From positions 65,409,666 to 65,473,665 of the forward strand of contig NC_052018.1 in assembly GCF_015832195.1 (NCBI RefSeq): a stretch of 64,000 nt of DNA. Reading direction: 5' to 3'. The notes under the pieces are model-generated. The model had not been told where the DNA came from. It did not search any database and saw only the letters and a list, made by a program, of their open reading frames with translations. Position 1 is the first letter of the stretch. Each line of letters starts with the position of its first letter. A program made the translations under genes and the position numbers. Source of the stretch: Motacilla alba alba (lineage: Eukaryota; Chordata; Aves; Passeriformes; Motacillidae). Below, piece after piece: positions 47,501-60,019 of the stretch.

Positions 47501-50500
47501 AACCTTCCCCTTAGCCTGTGGACCATTTTTTCTCCTGCTTTCATTCCCTTGTACACAAAACAAGACTTGCATTACTGTTATGAAAAACATGAATAGCTCT
47601 AAATATTCATAACAGCTCTAAATATTTCTGTCTCTAATCTAGAAGTGTAAGAGCTCGTGAATGAAAGACACATAGCTCCATGAAATTTTATACGATGAAA
47701 CTTTGCTACTGAAATTAGGTCTGCTGCTTTGAATCTCATCTGAGTCGGGAAGCATCAAACTTTGAAGGAAGAATCTTGAGGGAAAGTTCCTGAAAAGTCC
47801 ATCAATTTAATATAATGGCAAAAGTTGTGTGAAGATATGATATCTTAAGGTAATTCAATTGAAAACATGTTAGAGCAAGAATGAGGCTGCTAACTTACTC
47901 TTTTGGTCTAAATAGCACAGAAATGCCCAAATGCCCAACACTCAGTTTCAGCAAAATCCTTCCTTGACCCAACAAGTTTGAGATGTCTGAAGGGCTGAAG
48001 CAGAGAGCTCTGCACTGAACAAATTTAAAGGGAAAAAGAATAAAACCCGGACTCAAAACTCCGATGATTTAAATGTAGATGAAACACCCTGAGGTTACTT
48101 AGAAAAAAAGCTAATACAAAAAAGTGACCTTCATAAGTGCCCTAAAGGAAAAAAATTCTGGTATTTGCAATACCAAGGTCATAAAAATAATAGAGAAATT
48201 TATATGGATGCCCAAGGTATTTTTCAATGTGTGATCCTCTTTCTGCTTTTCATAACTGAAGGAGATGCTGTAATCACATGGATACAGCTGCAACAAAGCT
48301 GCTCCAGCAGCTAGTTACAAAAATATCACCATTTACAAATGCATTACACCTGTTATTGAAATCCTACATATTTAAAGCAAAATCTATTTTTTTCAGAATA
48401 ACTACTCCATGAAATCTGTCTTCAAATTCTGTTCCACTTGACGATAAAGTCTCTTTATTATGCTGTATATGAAAATTGAGCAGAGTCGTTCTTTGTGTCC
48501 CTGCACTGAAAAGAGCCAGAGAGTCTTTTTCATACAGCCACCCATTTTATCACTCCACTACCCTTTATTATGGTGAAAACTCTCTGAGCCACAAGAACAG
48601 GCTGTGCATTTAATATTGTACACCAAGACACTCTAGAGTGGAGAAACCTCAAAATTTGCTCTGACACCAGGCACAACCTCTAACACAATTTAATGATGAC
48701 AGTAGTGGTTACTCAGGGGATTGATGAAGGGAATGTATTTCTCAGCCTCTTGGAAGTTGGTCTCAAAACATGTGATGGAAAATTTTCATCATCAGATGAC
48801 TGTAGGATCTTGGTACCATACATGACAAAGGCTGGTTTTAATCAGTTTCTGTCACACTGAATCCTCTGCTATGGTTAACACAGCAGAAGAAATGCCAGGG
48901 GGCCACATGCATAGAGCCCAGGCTGTAGCTCTTGAGGATCAAAGCTGAGCTTTTTCCAGGGACCAAAATGAAGATTCTTCCATTATCAGGTCCTACAGGA
49001 TAGAGGTTCTGTGACTCACCGGAGTACTATGATGACATAAGGCACCAATTGGAGCTCTTTGTGCATGGATTATACAATGCATTTGCAGGCCTCCGTGTTC
49101 ACAGATATGAACAGTTTTCCTAGTTCTCTGAATATGCTACCAGAGCTGTATCCTTTAAGACTTCATTGCCCATCTGCATGGATAGATGGCTACCTAGCTT
49201 TGTGGATAAGCAAGAAGGAAAAAAATCTGTGTGAATGTACTCCATACTGAACAAGCAGAATAAGCATATTTTCATGATTTAGTAATAGGTTGAGCAGTAA
49301 GTTTTGCACTCATCTGAAACCTTCAGAAATGCTGAGCTAGGTGTCTAGCTCTCTAGACAATTTTATGTATTATGAAAACAGCAAAACACCCACCTGCTTG
49401 CAGCTGTCTCCATGTCAGTGTGGAAAGTTCACTTCTGCTGTAGAATCAATAAAAGCTTCAAACACCTGACTCAGGATTTTTGAGATGCACTGAGAAGATC
49501 AAATAAGCAAAATACTTTTTTACTCCTTTTTTTCCAAACTGAGGAACTATTTTGCCACCTTCATTACTGCAGCTGCAGTATCACCCACCTGTGGGGCTGT
49601 AGGCACACAGTGGAGGATTCTCCAGAGAAACAGTTAATTGTATTTATTTCCAGTCAACAGAAAAACATATCCACTATCATACAGCAAGAGACTCACTACT
49701 CAGAAGAAACTGAGAGCAGGAGTTTTGGTGAGCATCACTCACAGCGGTTATCATCACGTGTTGGGGGTATGCAAACATCTCAACACTCAGCTTTTGCAAC
49801 TACATGTTCATGACAACAGGGTTGAATTATCTGTACATGTTTTATTCAACTAATTGTGCTCATAGGGAAAAACTGTCTCCCAAAGCTGTTTTCCATGCAT
49901 GTGCCATTAATAAGCTATGTCTAGAAGTGGATTATTAGGTTTCATACCATGCAGTCATTCTAAGAAATGCTCTAAAATCATGCTGGTGCTAGTGATTAGG
50001 TCTTTAATGCTCAATTACATCACAGCCTTGGCTGAAGTAACTGGATAATGCTGTGGTAAAAGTCTTGACTCAGCCATGTGAGGTTGATTGCATAGGACTA
50101 TAAAAGATATGAGTCTAACAAAGTGTTGTAGTTTAAATGCATAGTTGTTTTTTTTTTTTTTTTCCAAGTGACAGTTCAACAAGGTTGACTGCAATAAATT
50201 CTTTTTCCCCTTTATTGGAATGGAAAAGATTCAAGAGACCCAGGCATTGAATCAACAGAGTATCAGGCTACCTGGATCCTGCCTCAAAAGCATTTGACCA
50301 CAGAAAGCAAAGATAAGCTGCCAGAGCAAAATTTAAAATTTATGAAACTCACTGCACAGAAGCAGTGGATGCACTGTCACAGGCACTCTTGCTGTCCCCC
50401 TCGGGAGCCCAGCATCCCCTGCCACCTGTGTGGGCTGGGAGGGCTCCTGCCCACAAGAGCTCTTTCCAGAGAACTGTTTCTGTGAGATTTGTTACAGCAT

Positions 50501-51501
50501 GTGTAAAGACATTTAGATTATATGCATGCTTGGAGTACAGAGAACTAGTCTCTTAGGAGTCTTGATTTGTCTGTGTTTATAAAGAATCTGGAAATCCTCA
50601 GAGAAAAAATGTAAGAAGCAATGCAAGATAATTCTTGAAAGCATCAGTGGAGGAAGGGGAGTCACATTACCCTGGTTTCTGTCAGTTCACCGTCAGAATA
50701 TTCTGACTTATTCTGATTATTCACACTTAGTTCTGTGTTGTATTGTAAAAGCATAACACTTGGAATACTTAATCTTTTTTCCCCCTGAGTGTACACCTAG
50801 ACACATTTCAGCAGACTTAAATTCAATGTGTAGCTGTCTGTCTCTGAAAGGAAATCCTGCTGTATTTTTAACACATTAACTTCACTAACCCAGATATGTC
50901 TAAGAAAGTCTTCAAAGGGTAGAGAGATGTTAGATTTATCAATGCAGGAAGCACTTGATTCAAAGACCCTTTTTTAAAAATAAAATTATATTAGAAGTAT
51001 GGAATAAATCACCTAGTGGAGCAGCTATCTTATTCTGGGAGACACTAAGCAGGATGTTGGTAGGTAGTGATAAATTGGAACTTGATTTTGTGCCTGTATT
51101 ACCTACAGAAAAAACATCAGAACTTCAGAGTCTTATTGCACTCATTCACTAATCCTGGCTCTCTGCTTACCTGCAGTGAGAAATATAAGCCTTGGGGGAC
51201 AGGAGCTGATCACTGCTTAAGTGCATTTCTATATACTCACTGCCTCTAGGAAAGGCAGAAGTAATACAGTTACCCCAAAATGTGCTGGAAGTGCTTCTGC
51301 AATACCATAATCACTATGTGGAATTTAATTCTAATTCCAATCTGGTTTTTGGGGTTTTTTTTGCCATCCAATTCAGATGGTATTTCCTGAGGAAAAAAAA
51401 AAAGAAACATGATTTTCCTGGCATATCTATTAAAGTGGGACATCATTAGGGGCAACTTCTTCCTCTCCAGATGACCAGAACCCAGTCTTTTCTCTGGAGC
51501 C
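44584..51501. other. Noncoding AT-rich DNA, no gene seen
   Basis: Long featureless stretch. It includes a 13-base direct repeat at 47595-47626 (agctctaaatatt twice), a run of 16 T at 50148-50163 and a short GC-richer piece at about 50385-50480. On the minus strand 46540-46740 is C-rich and G-poor and was checked as a possible mitochondrial insert, without success. No frame here has recognisable protein content. Confidence 0.55.
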
Positions 51502-51551
51502 ACATATTTTTGCTCCCCTCCTATTTGAACATATTTTTGCTCCCCTCCTAT
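51502..51551. repeat. 23-base direct duplication, 27-base period
   Basis: Two identical 23-base units at 51502-51524 and 51529-51551, separated by ttga. Each reads acatatttttgctcccctc and four further bases. A C run follows the second copy. It is a recent local duplication. Confidence 0.95.
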
Positions 51552-53853
51552 CCCCCCCCAAAAAAAGGAAAATAATAAAGCCACATTATTGCTTGAAATT
51601 GAATGTGTTTTAGAGAATTCTACAGAATGTAAGTCTTTGACATACACATATAAGAGTCACAGGTTTAACAATATAGCAAACTCGAAAACAGCAGGAAGCA
51701 AAGAAATCATGGAGGAAAGACTTCACTTGTGTTTCCGAAGTACAAACAGCTAAAGTTGTTTGTGATTGAAAACAGGAGAACATACTTGGATTTTTTTTCC
51801 TAATGCATTTAAAATTATCAAACTGTAAATAAACCAATATTATTGCTAAAACACTGGAGACCAATATATTCTATTTTAGAAGTCTAATCAGTCTGCATGA
51901 TTAATATTTCTCCAGAATGACTATATCACACTGTTACCAGCAACAGAAGGATGTCTTTGTAGGGAGCCTAAAATTATAATTTCTCCAGGTAATCTTGTGC
52001 AAACTTTTTGTACTCCAAGTAAAAAACTTAATTATTCAGGATTTATCAATGAGTTCAGAGAGAAAAGCAGACTGGCATTAAAAATAGTGGGGATTTTTTT
52101 AAGTGCTGTACACAAAAGGAGGCTCAAATCAGAAAAAAGAAAATCACCTTTAATTTGACTGTAGAATTTTGACAGGAAATTCCTGAGAGCTGCCAAGAAT
52201 ATAACTCAATTCAATTCAACAAGAAAGCAAGATTTTTTTTGCCTTGCTAGCAAAATACTTGTCACCGATTCAGCTGAAATGACACATTCACATGGAAAAA
52301 TTCAGGGATATAGGAACCATAGTTTCTGCCCCCTCTAAAACCCAGAAAAGTGACAGTGCTTGGGCTTTGCTCCAAAAGTGTGTCAGGTACCCTTGTAAAA
52401 ATATTATAGTATGGATGGCTGAATTACAGCCTATAGGAGTCTTCCCTTTTCAATTACTGGTACAGATATAGCCAAAAATGTCCAGGGGTTGTTCACATCT
52501 AAGGTCAGTGTTCTGCAAAGGCAGGCTACAGTTATTACAAGGCTGACTTGCTCCGCTAGCGTATTACAGAGAAATAATTAATTTAACACATTTCTGTTTC
52601 TCTTTGTAGACAGTCTCAGTAAACTACGAATGCCATATAATCCCACTCACGGCAAAAAAACTTTGACTTTCTCAAAATTAAAGACTAACTCCCTTTCAGA
52701 GATATATATGTAGTTCTAAAAAGTCATGATTTTTTCCCAATCCTCTTTTAGATAGTGAGATGAGATTTGCTCTGGGTGATTTTTCCAGAGTAACAGATTC
52801 TGACATTCTAATATCCTAAAAGTGTAAAATACTACATGCTAACATTCATCTGAGTCTTACTGAATTTCATCTCATTTATTTCAGACAGGCACTGTTTGAA
52901 TCACTCTTCCTATAATATAGAGTTTATAATCTTCAAAAATTTGGTCTTTATTCCTTCTGGTAACTGACTTTTTGGTGTCTGCTCATGTAAAATTCCTTTA
53001 TTGTGTCAGTATAAAGGAATGATTTTGTTGTTTTTCTCCAAAATTGAAATGCCTCCAACATATTTAAGTATTTCTGGTGTTTTCCTAATTAGTATTGTTC
53101 TTTAGGTGGTGACCAGAGTTAGATATGTGAAACAAAAAAATAAATTTTTATGGGTAATGAAAAAATATTTCTGGGAAAGTCATCAATTCCTCCTTGGCTG
53201 CAATTCTGCTACACTATTTGACATCTTTCCTGGATCATCAAAGATGCCAAATATTTGCATTCTTCTGAATTTGAAGTTTTCATAGCATATTTAGCAAAGG
53301 TGTTTTTCTAACTCTGTCGCAGTATTATTAGACAAAAAATACTGTGACTTCACACTAAGATCAATAATGTAAGGTTTCCACATGTTCCTTGGGAGATGCT
53401 ATTTTAGAGTAAGGCGATGTATACAAAGACAACATATATACACTGATTGCACAATTGTGGCTTGGATTTTTTTTTTATAGCTAGGTTTATTTTATCCTCC
53501 ATTCCATTATACAAATCTGCTTTAAAATAAAACACAACCATCTGTAAAAGACAAAAAAGAGGTAAACACACCCTCTCAAAATACCTTTTTCCCTTCCTCT
53601 TCTGTGTGTGGGGGGGGTTTAGTGACAGCTGCCTTTTACATTCCTGACTATCCCACAAGAAAGAATAGCAAAGTAATTCTACAGAGCTTGATGTTGAGAT
53701 TTTCACATCTCATCTGACCTCTAACAGGCTATTTCTAACAAAGATTGCAACTCAGTCTTCCTCACCCACAGCATCCAGTGAGTTCTAGTGCACAGCAGTC
53801 AGAAAGAACACTGATGGTCAACGGGAGTATCCAGCCATCCCATTGTGCCAATG
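51552..53853. other. Noncoding AT-rich DNA, no gene seen
   Basis: AT-rich with short homopolymers and a run of eight G near 53610. No gene, repeat family or regulatory signal could be supported. Confidence 0.55.
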
Positions 53854-54128
53854 AATCACAGAATTACTGAATATGCTGAGTTGGAAGGATCAAGGATCCT
53901 CAAGTTCCACCTCCAGCCCTGCACAGCACCATCCCCAAGAGGCACACCCTGTGTCTCAGAGCATTGTCCAAACACTTCTTGAACACTGTCAGGCTTGGTG
54001 ATGTGACCTCTTCCCTGGGGAGCCTGTTCCAGTGCCCAACCACCCTCTGGGTGAAGAACCTTTCCCTGATATCCAGCCTAAATCTCCCCTGGAACAACTT
54101 CAGGCCATTCCCTCTGGCCTTGTCACTA
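53854..54128 (-). mobile_element. CR1 LINE fragment
   Basis: An antisense CR1 copy of about 275 bases. The plus strand starts aatcacagaattactgaata then tgctgagttggaaggatca, and goes on through gagcattgtccaaacacttc, cctggggagcctgttccagt, ccctgatatccagcctaaat and ttcaggccattccctctggc. The minus strand retains the ORF2 C-terminal tail in an open frame of about 65 codons ([20 protein letters not shown]). The 3' end is present and the 5' side truncated. It shares its layout with the copy at 36766-37272, so both may come from related CR1 subfamilies. Confidence 0.95.
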
Positions 54129-54469
54129 GACTCAATTCAGTTGTACAATTAGACAAAAAAACTGCTGTGAAGGACAGGGAGAACAAACAGCACAAAAAAG
54201 CTGGTGCCATTCCCCCGGGTTGCAATGCCCCCACACTTTCTAAGTTTCCCAGGGTGTTCTGAAGAAATAACCAAGGGGTAGCTGGCAACCCAGATGCAAT
54301 AAAGCTGGGAGTGAAGACAGTAGAGGTATCAGGTATGGAAACAGTGGGTTTATGTTTCTAGACATGTAAATATCATTTATAAAACTTGCCCAGAAGTTCA
54401 AAATCAAGCAAAGGACAGTAGTGAACATCTTCAACATTGAACCACTAAATTAAATAAGACATTAATGGG

Positions 54470-54800
54470 AACCATTTAATGTATTTCAGATCTGCTTTGA
54501 TGGCCATTTTAATTAGATTGTTGATCTGCTGCTGACAGCATCAAAAAAACCAAGGCTTGAAATACAGAACCTCATCAGATGTTGCTGGATCTCAATTTCC
54601 ATGCATAATTAATGAGATAAGTCTTTCTCTGGACACCGCTTGTAGAGGGTAATTTGATTCATATGTCAGGCACATGGGTATTCACTGGCAGCTCTCCAGA
54701 TTGTGACCTGAGCCCAGTGGTGGGCTGCTGCCTCTGCTGTGACAGTCTCTCTCTGATTACAGGGCTAATAGGTAACTGGTCTGATTTAAAAGTCTTGTTT
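54470..54800. promoter_or_regulatory. Candidate conserved regulatory element
   Basis: A non-repetitive segment with several homeodomain-type words: ttttaattagattg (54507-54520) and atgcataattaatgag (54601-54616), plus a tgatctgctgctgacagcat stretch. It sits 180 bases upstream of the best exon candidate in the window. The look is that of a vertebrate enhancer, but conservation was not measured. Confidence 0.22.
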
Positions 54801-54977
54801 GTCACTGCATGTATAGACAAGAAGGTTAGATGAATTCTAATGGCAAGAAGGGTAAAGGTTACAAATACCTCTCATAAACAATCAAAATTCCAGCAGAACT
54901 AAAACCTTCTATGAGAAACAGTATCCTACCCATTTTGATTTAATATGTAGGATGCTGTCCTTCCTCTGTCTTTCTAG

Positions 54978-55088
54978 AGACCTAAGGAAGTAAAAGGTCA
55001 GATTCTTTTGAACTCAAAAGAAAACAAGGAAGGAGAGCAATTTTTCCGTGACTGTGTTAGATGGATACATCTGAATGACATTAAAATG
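54978..55088 (+). CDS. Candidate internal coding exon, unrecognised
   Basis: The best exon candidate here. A polypyrimidine tract ending ccttcctctgtctttctag (AG at 54976-54977) is followed by 111 bases, exactly 37 open codons, ending in ATG and a strong donor gtaagaa (GT at 55089-55090). In this frame it reads RPKEVKGQILLNSKENKEGE then QFFRDCVRWIHLNDIKM, a soluble, charged protein-like composition. The frame upstream is closed by the TAG of the acceptor itself. Both exon ends fall in phase 0. I do not recognise the protein and found no partner exon with a matching phase, so the gene could extend far beyond the window. The frame also stays open past the donor to 55397, which weakens the case slightly. 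Confidence 0.3.
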
Positions 55089-56159
55089 GTAAGAAAAATA
55101 AACCTTAAATGGCTAAATACCTCAAAAGGGAAACCACACCACAACCTCATCATTTCAAGTACATGCCTAGTCACTAACCCTTTAGAAATGCACACACATA
55201 TTTCAATTTGTAACATAACATTTGACTCTCAGAAACTTTTAAAGTCAGCCTATCTGCAAAAGTTGAGGCATGGAGCAGATAGAATTTGTGCCACTGTCCT
55301 CTGTTACCTAGAAAATTCTGGCAGTCCAATGGCATTTACTGTAAAGCTCCACTACTGCAACAAGCTTGATTTAAGGAACTCTATCTTCCTTTGCTAAGAG
55401 AGCAAAGATCAGCTCAGTAATAAATAAGAATGAGACTGAAAACAAAGTGAGTAATTTCAAAGGGTCATTTATACGTTCAGTGCTGTACCTTGTACTTGTC
55501 ATCCAGACTCAATAAAGGTTCCGTAGGAATTATGAGCAAAGGCTTTTGGAGAATAAAGCTTTCCATGTTGTGGAGGTATTAAAAAATATGCTAAATGATA
55601 TTTCATTAAAAAGATCAGTGAAACTATGGCATGATCCATTTATTCAAATTAGAACTAAGTTCATAGCAAATCCATTATAAATATGAAGACTTCCAAACTT
55701 TCCTTCATTATTGTCTTATGGAACATAGTGGAGGAAATGTTCAAAATCAGTAGCAACGTAGAGAAGTTTGTCTGGAAATCTCCATTAAGGCTGTCTCATA
55801 AAACAGAAACAAAGTCTTATGAAATTAGAAAGCTGGAAATGAGACACAATGCAGAAAAAGTTGTTGACTTGCTTTTTAAATACAATTCTTAAGCTGTGAA
55901 ACTTCTTCATCATACTATACAAAGAACTAGTTAGAATTCAGATAAGTGAATTGGGCTTTCGTAGTTTGCTAAGGCCTTTAAGTTCCCTGACATGAATCAG
56001 AATGTCATGCTACATGTAAGAAAAGGGAAAAAAGCAGGATGTATGTAAAATCAAATGTGATCTGTACAATTTAGAAGTCAGAGTGACTCCACTGCTCCTT
56101 GCTCTTCAGTAAGGTCCACTGCTTGTAATAACCTCTTCCTTCTGTAAACCTGAATTCAG
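55089..56159. other. Noncoding DNA, no gene seen
   Basis: AT-rich sequence downstream of the candidate exon. A 69-codon frame at 55683-55892 has a lysine- and glutamate-rich content but no splice signals and no recognisable motif. Confidence 0.5.
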
Positions 56160-56580
56160 CTATTATGTGGTTTGATGTTGTGTTTCAGGCCTGGAGTGCA
56201 ATTCTGAATCAAATGTCCCCATCATCTCCAGAACTCCCCTACACACCTCCTTCTGTGGCACTAGTGACACCAAGACCCTTTCTGTTTTTATGGAGTGCAC
56301 TTGACAGCACATCATGTGGACAGACTTCAGATGACAGGAAACGAAGGAGGGTCTTCGGAGCAGATGGCTCTGGGCTCCAGAGTGAGCCCAGTGAGATGAA
56401 GTCCTTGGCCATTGCAGGCAGCAGGTTAAAAACATCCATAACAAGTTGAGAAAAATAGCAATCCTTTGGAGGTGTACTGGTGCAGGAGCTCCAGCTTTTT
56501 CAAACCCCACATCAAAGATCCTGTTTACAAAAGGCAACACTGTCCTCTTGTTAGCAAAGAGGTACTTGCCAGGTACCACA
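56160..56580. other. GC-richer block with opposed open frames
   Basis: A segment richer in GC than its surroundings, open on both strands: 56165-56449 plus (94 codons) and 56163-56579 minus (138 codons). The plus frame follows an acceptor-like ttgatgttgtgtttcag (AG near 56188-56189) and is Ser/Pro rich. Neither peptide is recognisable. Simultaneous openness of both strands is usual when composition removes stop codons, so no gene is called. Confidence 0.4.
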
Positions 56581-57600
56581 AATCTGGCTATTTAGTCTAT
56601 CCACCACTTTCATCTACTCTTCTTTCTTCTCTTTCCCCATTCATTGCCTTTCTTTTTGCTCATTTGTACGTCCCTCTGCCAGAAGACTCCCTCTTTCTGA
56701 TTTTTCTTGTCCTTTTTCCACTCTCTGTGCTTCTGCAGAGGATGCAGAGATGAAGGAAGTATGTGAAGTACACAGGTCACTGTAACGTGACCCTCAGAAA
56801 GAAAAGGAAGCAATTGTTCCCTTCAAGAAATGAGCAGTAATAATTATGCTGTGAGTAAAAATGAAGTAAGGGCTTGAATTTACTTGTAATCTTTAAGATT
56901 AAAGACTTTGTGTGCAGCAATTGATGTTTTCTTCAGATAAACCCCCAGGTCCTCCATTGATATGTTTTTGCTTTATCTCTTCGTCTTAAAAATCTTTCCC
57001 ATTTGAATTTTCCTGACTTCAGGAGTGCTGGATAATTAAAACACCTACATGAAGTGCATTATTAACCCAACTAAATTTCACCTGAGCTACTGAAAGAAGT
57101 AAGTAGTGTGTGACTAGCAGCTGAAATCACTATTCAGTTAACAACTGTGTACATTATTCCATTGATGCAATTTATTTGAACAAAGCTCCACATTTAGACC
57201 TGCATCTCATCCTGAATGAGGGATGGCTGAAAGAGATGGAGCAGCATAGGAGTATATTGCATAAATACTTGTATTTTTGCAGTGAAATACTTTAGATCTG
57301 ACATATTCTATCATTTTTTTAAAAAGCAGAGGAAAATTAAACATTAGGCTGCCACATATCAGGTCTGCTCAGTTTGTAACTTGGCTGCCTAAACTAAAAC
57401 TTCATTATTATTTAATTTTCTTAGTTTGATTTAAATGACAGTCTTTGCCTTTAAGGGGTGGCCTATATCAGTATTTCAGGAGATATTGCACCTCTTGCAG
57501 CTCCTTTTTCCAGGAAGGATTTCCCACTGTAGACTGGCTTGGGAGTATAACTGGAATTAACCTTATCAACAACTGAAGGGACAGGTGGCAACAAGGCAAG
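56581..57600. other. Noncoding DNA, no gene seen
   Basis: Pyrimidine-rich near 56600-56740, otherwise AT-rich. The stretch 57020-57250 contains several homeodomain-like words (ggataattaaaac, gcaatttatttgaac) but no clear cluster. Confidence 0.5.
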
Positions 57601-57620
57601 TGATCAAGTGCACTTGATCA
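57601..57620. repeat. Perfect 20-base palindrome
   Basis: tgatcaagtgcacttgatca is its own reverse complement over all 20 bases, with no spacer. It contains BclI-like tgatca ends and a central gtgcac. The base on either side does not extend the symmetry. It could be a dimer binding site or chance. Confidence 0.95.
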
Positions 57621-59972
57621 ATCCTGAAGAAGGTTGGACAGTATTAATCCCAGGAAGAGATTGACAGTCTAGGGGATTGACACAGCAGTGTTAATCCCAA
57701 AGAAAACAATGCACGACCCTGTATGATCATGTAATTATGAAACAGGGATAAGTGCATCTTCTATGTCTGGAGGAGAATAGAGGCTGACAATGTGAATAAC
57801 TGGAAGAGGTTTTTGCAGCCTGCTGATGTAAAATAAGGATTTCAGAGGAAGCAAGCTGTACAACAGAGCAGTTATAATCTTTACAACCCCCCTGCAGAAA
57901 GCCCAGCAGTCATCTCTGTCTAGGACACTCCTGTTTGCAGGCAGATACTTCGGGAAAGAGGACTGAAAACTCACCTGGATTGGAAGGCAACTGTCTTAAC
58001 AAGTGCTGACATGCTGTAAACTATACTCCAGTAATGTTTCCTGAAGGAAAGCAACAGTAGGTGGCAATAATTTGTGGGTTTTGTACTTTCAGTTTAACTG
58101 TGTCTGTCTTGGAGCATTTGCAATGAAAAAAAAGTATCTGCATTTGGCACCTAGTATAGCATCTAATCATAGAACTACAAACTACTGCCAGGAGCTGAAT
58201 ACCTGATGATCAATATACACATATTCTATATATCTCGAGGCATGTTTTAGTGAGCTATTTTATTACATTGACTTAATTAGAGGGATCTGTGAAAGCCTTG
58301 AGCTATGAAAGCTATGAGCTATGCCTATCTTCTGCACATGATGCAAACCAGTGAAAAATTCAAGAAAATCATAGACTTCACAGTTAATTATGGTCAATTA
58401 TGAGCATTTCACATCTGGAAAATGCTCTTCAAGCTAAAGTGTTATGTAACAATTTCCCATCCAAATACCTGCTTTCCTCTGACCCGGTGTCAATGCATTG
58501 ATAAATTTAATGCCCATGATTGCAAGAAAAAGAGAACTATAAACACAGATGTCAACTGTGTGTGTGGCCTTGGATAAGCCTTTTTATAAGCCTTTTTTTT
58601 AAGTAGCAGTATCATCATATGAAGTTTATCAATAAATAAATATTTTTAGTGCATTTTCCACAGTAGTACCAACAGATGGTCACCTTAAAAAGGCTTGAAA
58701 AGTGGCTGTTGTTGGCCACCCCACTGGCCTAGGTTCATTATAGCTGATGATGCACTCACAGCATAAAATATCCTTCAGCTGGATGAATTTCTTCTGCTTC
58801 TTCACCTCTTCTTTACCTTGCACTCACAGTGGGATCCCACCCACAGTGAGGGCATCCTAGTTTGGACTTTCTGTTTCCTCACATTGCTGTCTTGTATAAA
58901 ACCAGTGAGAGAGAAGAGAGATCACTCTACTGGGTTGATGGCAGCTCACCAAACAACCAGAAAACCCCAGTTTTGGCAAAGTGGGCAGCCCAGTGGTGCC
59001 CCAAGGGTCAATGTCAGAGCATGCTCTCTTCCCTGTTTGCATTTGCTTATAAAAAAAGGAATGGGAAAACCTGGGCGGTGATTTTCTCTACTCGCGCACG
59101 CAGCTGGCAGTAGGCAGATGACAGTAAATGAAATAGCTTATGATCTCTACTCCCCGCCTCAAGACAAGAAGGTTCCAGAAGGTTTTGGTTGATAGGGTAT
59201 ATGTACACTGGTATGAACTGTCTTTTGATGACAAATTTCCTTTGAGCATCTCTGAGGAATCTACAGATATTGATTAAACTTCATAATGCCCTAAAGTATC
59301 TCAGATTTCTGTTCCTATATAATGGATGAGTAGCCTGAAGGGCAGAGAGAAGTTTTGCCCAAGGTCATAAAATGAGGTATTGACAGGATTAAAAATAGGT
59401 CTCAGGAATTATGGTATGAGTCTTCCTTAAATACAGTACCTTTCAAGAACAAGAGGACATATACTGCAATCATGGTTTACATTTCCCAAGGCTTTCCTGT
59501 ATAAAATATACTATAACAACTAACAGAATGGAGAAGAAAATGTGCAGTATCATGCAGAGGCATTTTATGAGATTGTGAGAGGGTTTCCAGCCCAGTTCTT
59601 TTTATTCCTTTTAAATAAGTAAGAGGGATCAGAAGAGAAAAAGGAAAAAAACATCAAGCAGTTCTCTTCCAGCTAATAAATGAAACCAAGACTTGGGAAA
59701 GGACATGTCTCTTTATTCTGCCACAATTTTTCTTTTTATTTGCCAGACATCACACCTAGGGAAGATGAGGATATCTGTCTTCTGTTTGTGAGAGAATTAC
59801 CTTAGGCAATTTTTACCTAAACTTCTAGAGCTGGTTGAAATGTTTTCCATAACAAAATTGAAAATGTTTGCAGAATATTTTTATACCTGAATAAAGAATT
59901 AAAGCGGATGTACTGTTTTTCTCCTTGTCCCTTAAACTTTTTCTGCTCCTCTCTCCCCTTTCTACTTGCAAG
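57621..59972. other. Noncoding DNA, no gene seen
   Basis: Starts with an imperfect duplication of ttaatccca words (57644-57700). The rest is AT-rich, with a slightly GC-richer part at 58830-59110 where short frames overlap in several phases. No gene is supported. Confidence 0.5.
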
Positions 59973-60019
59973 CTGGATATGGTAAAATAGATGAAGAAAG
60001 TGAGGAAGAAGAAAATTAA
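59973..60019 (+). other. Possible terminal coding exon, acidic tail
   Basis: A long pyrimidine tract (ctgctcctctctcccctttc, then tacttgcaag with AG at 59971-59972) precedes a short frame that, entered with one base from a previous exon, reads GYGKIDEESEEEEN and stops with TAA at 60017-60019. Acidic C-termini of this kind are common in real proteins. The acceptor is AAG rather than the preferred CAG, and purine-rich GAA/GAG codons also arise in simple GA-rich DNA. No preceding exon with the required phase was found. Confidence 0.15.
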
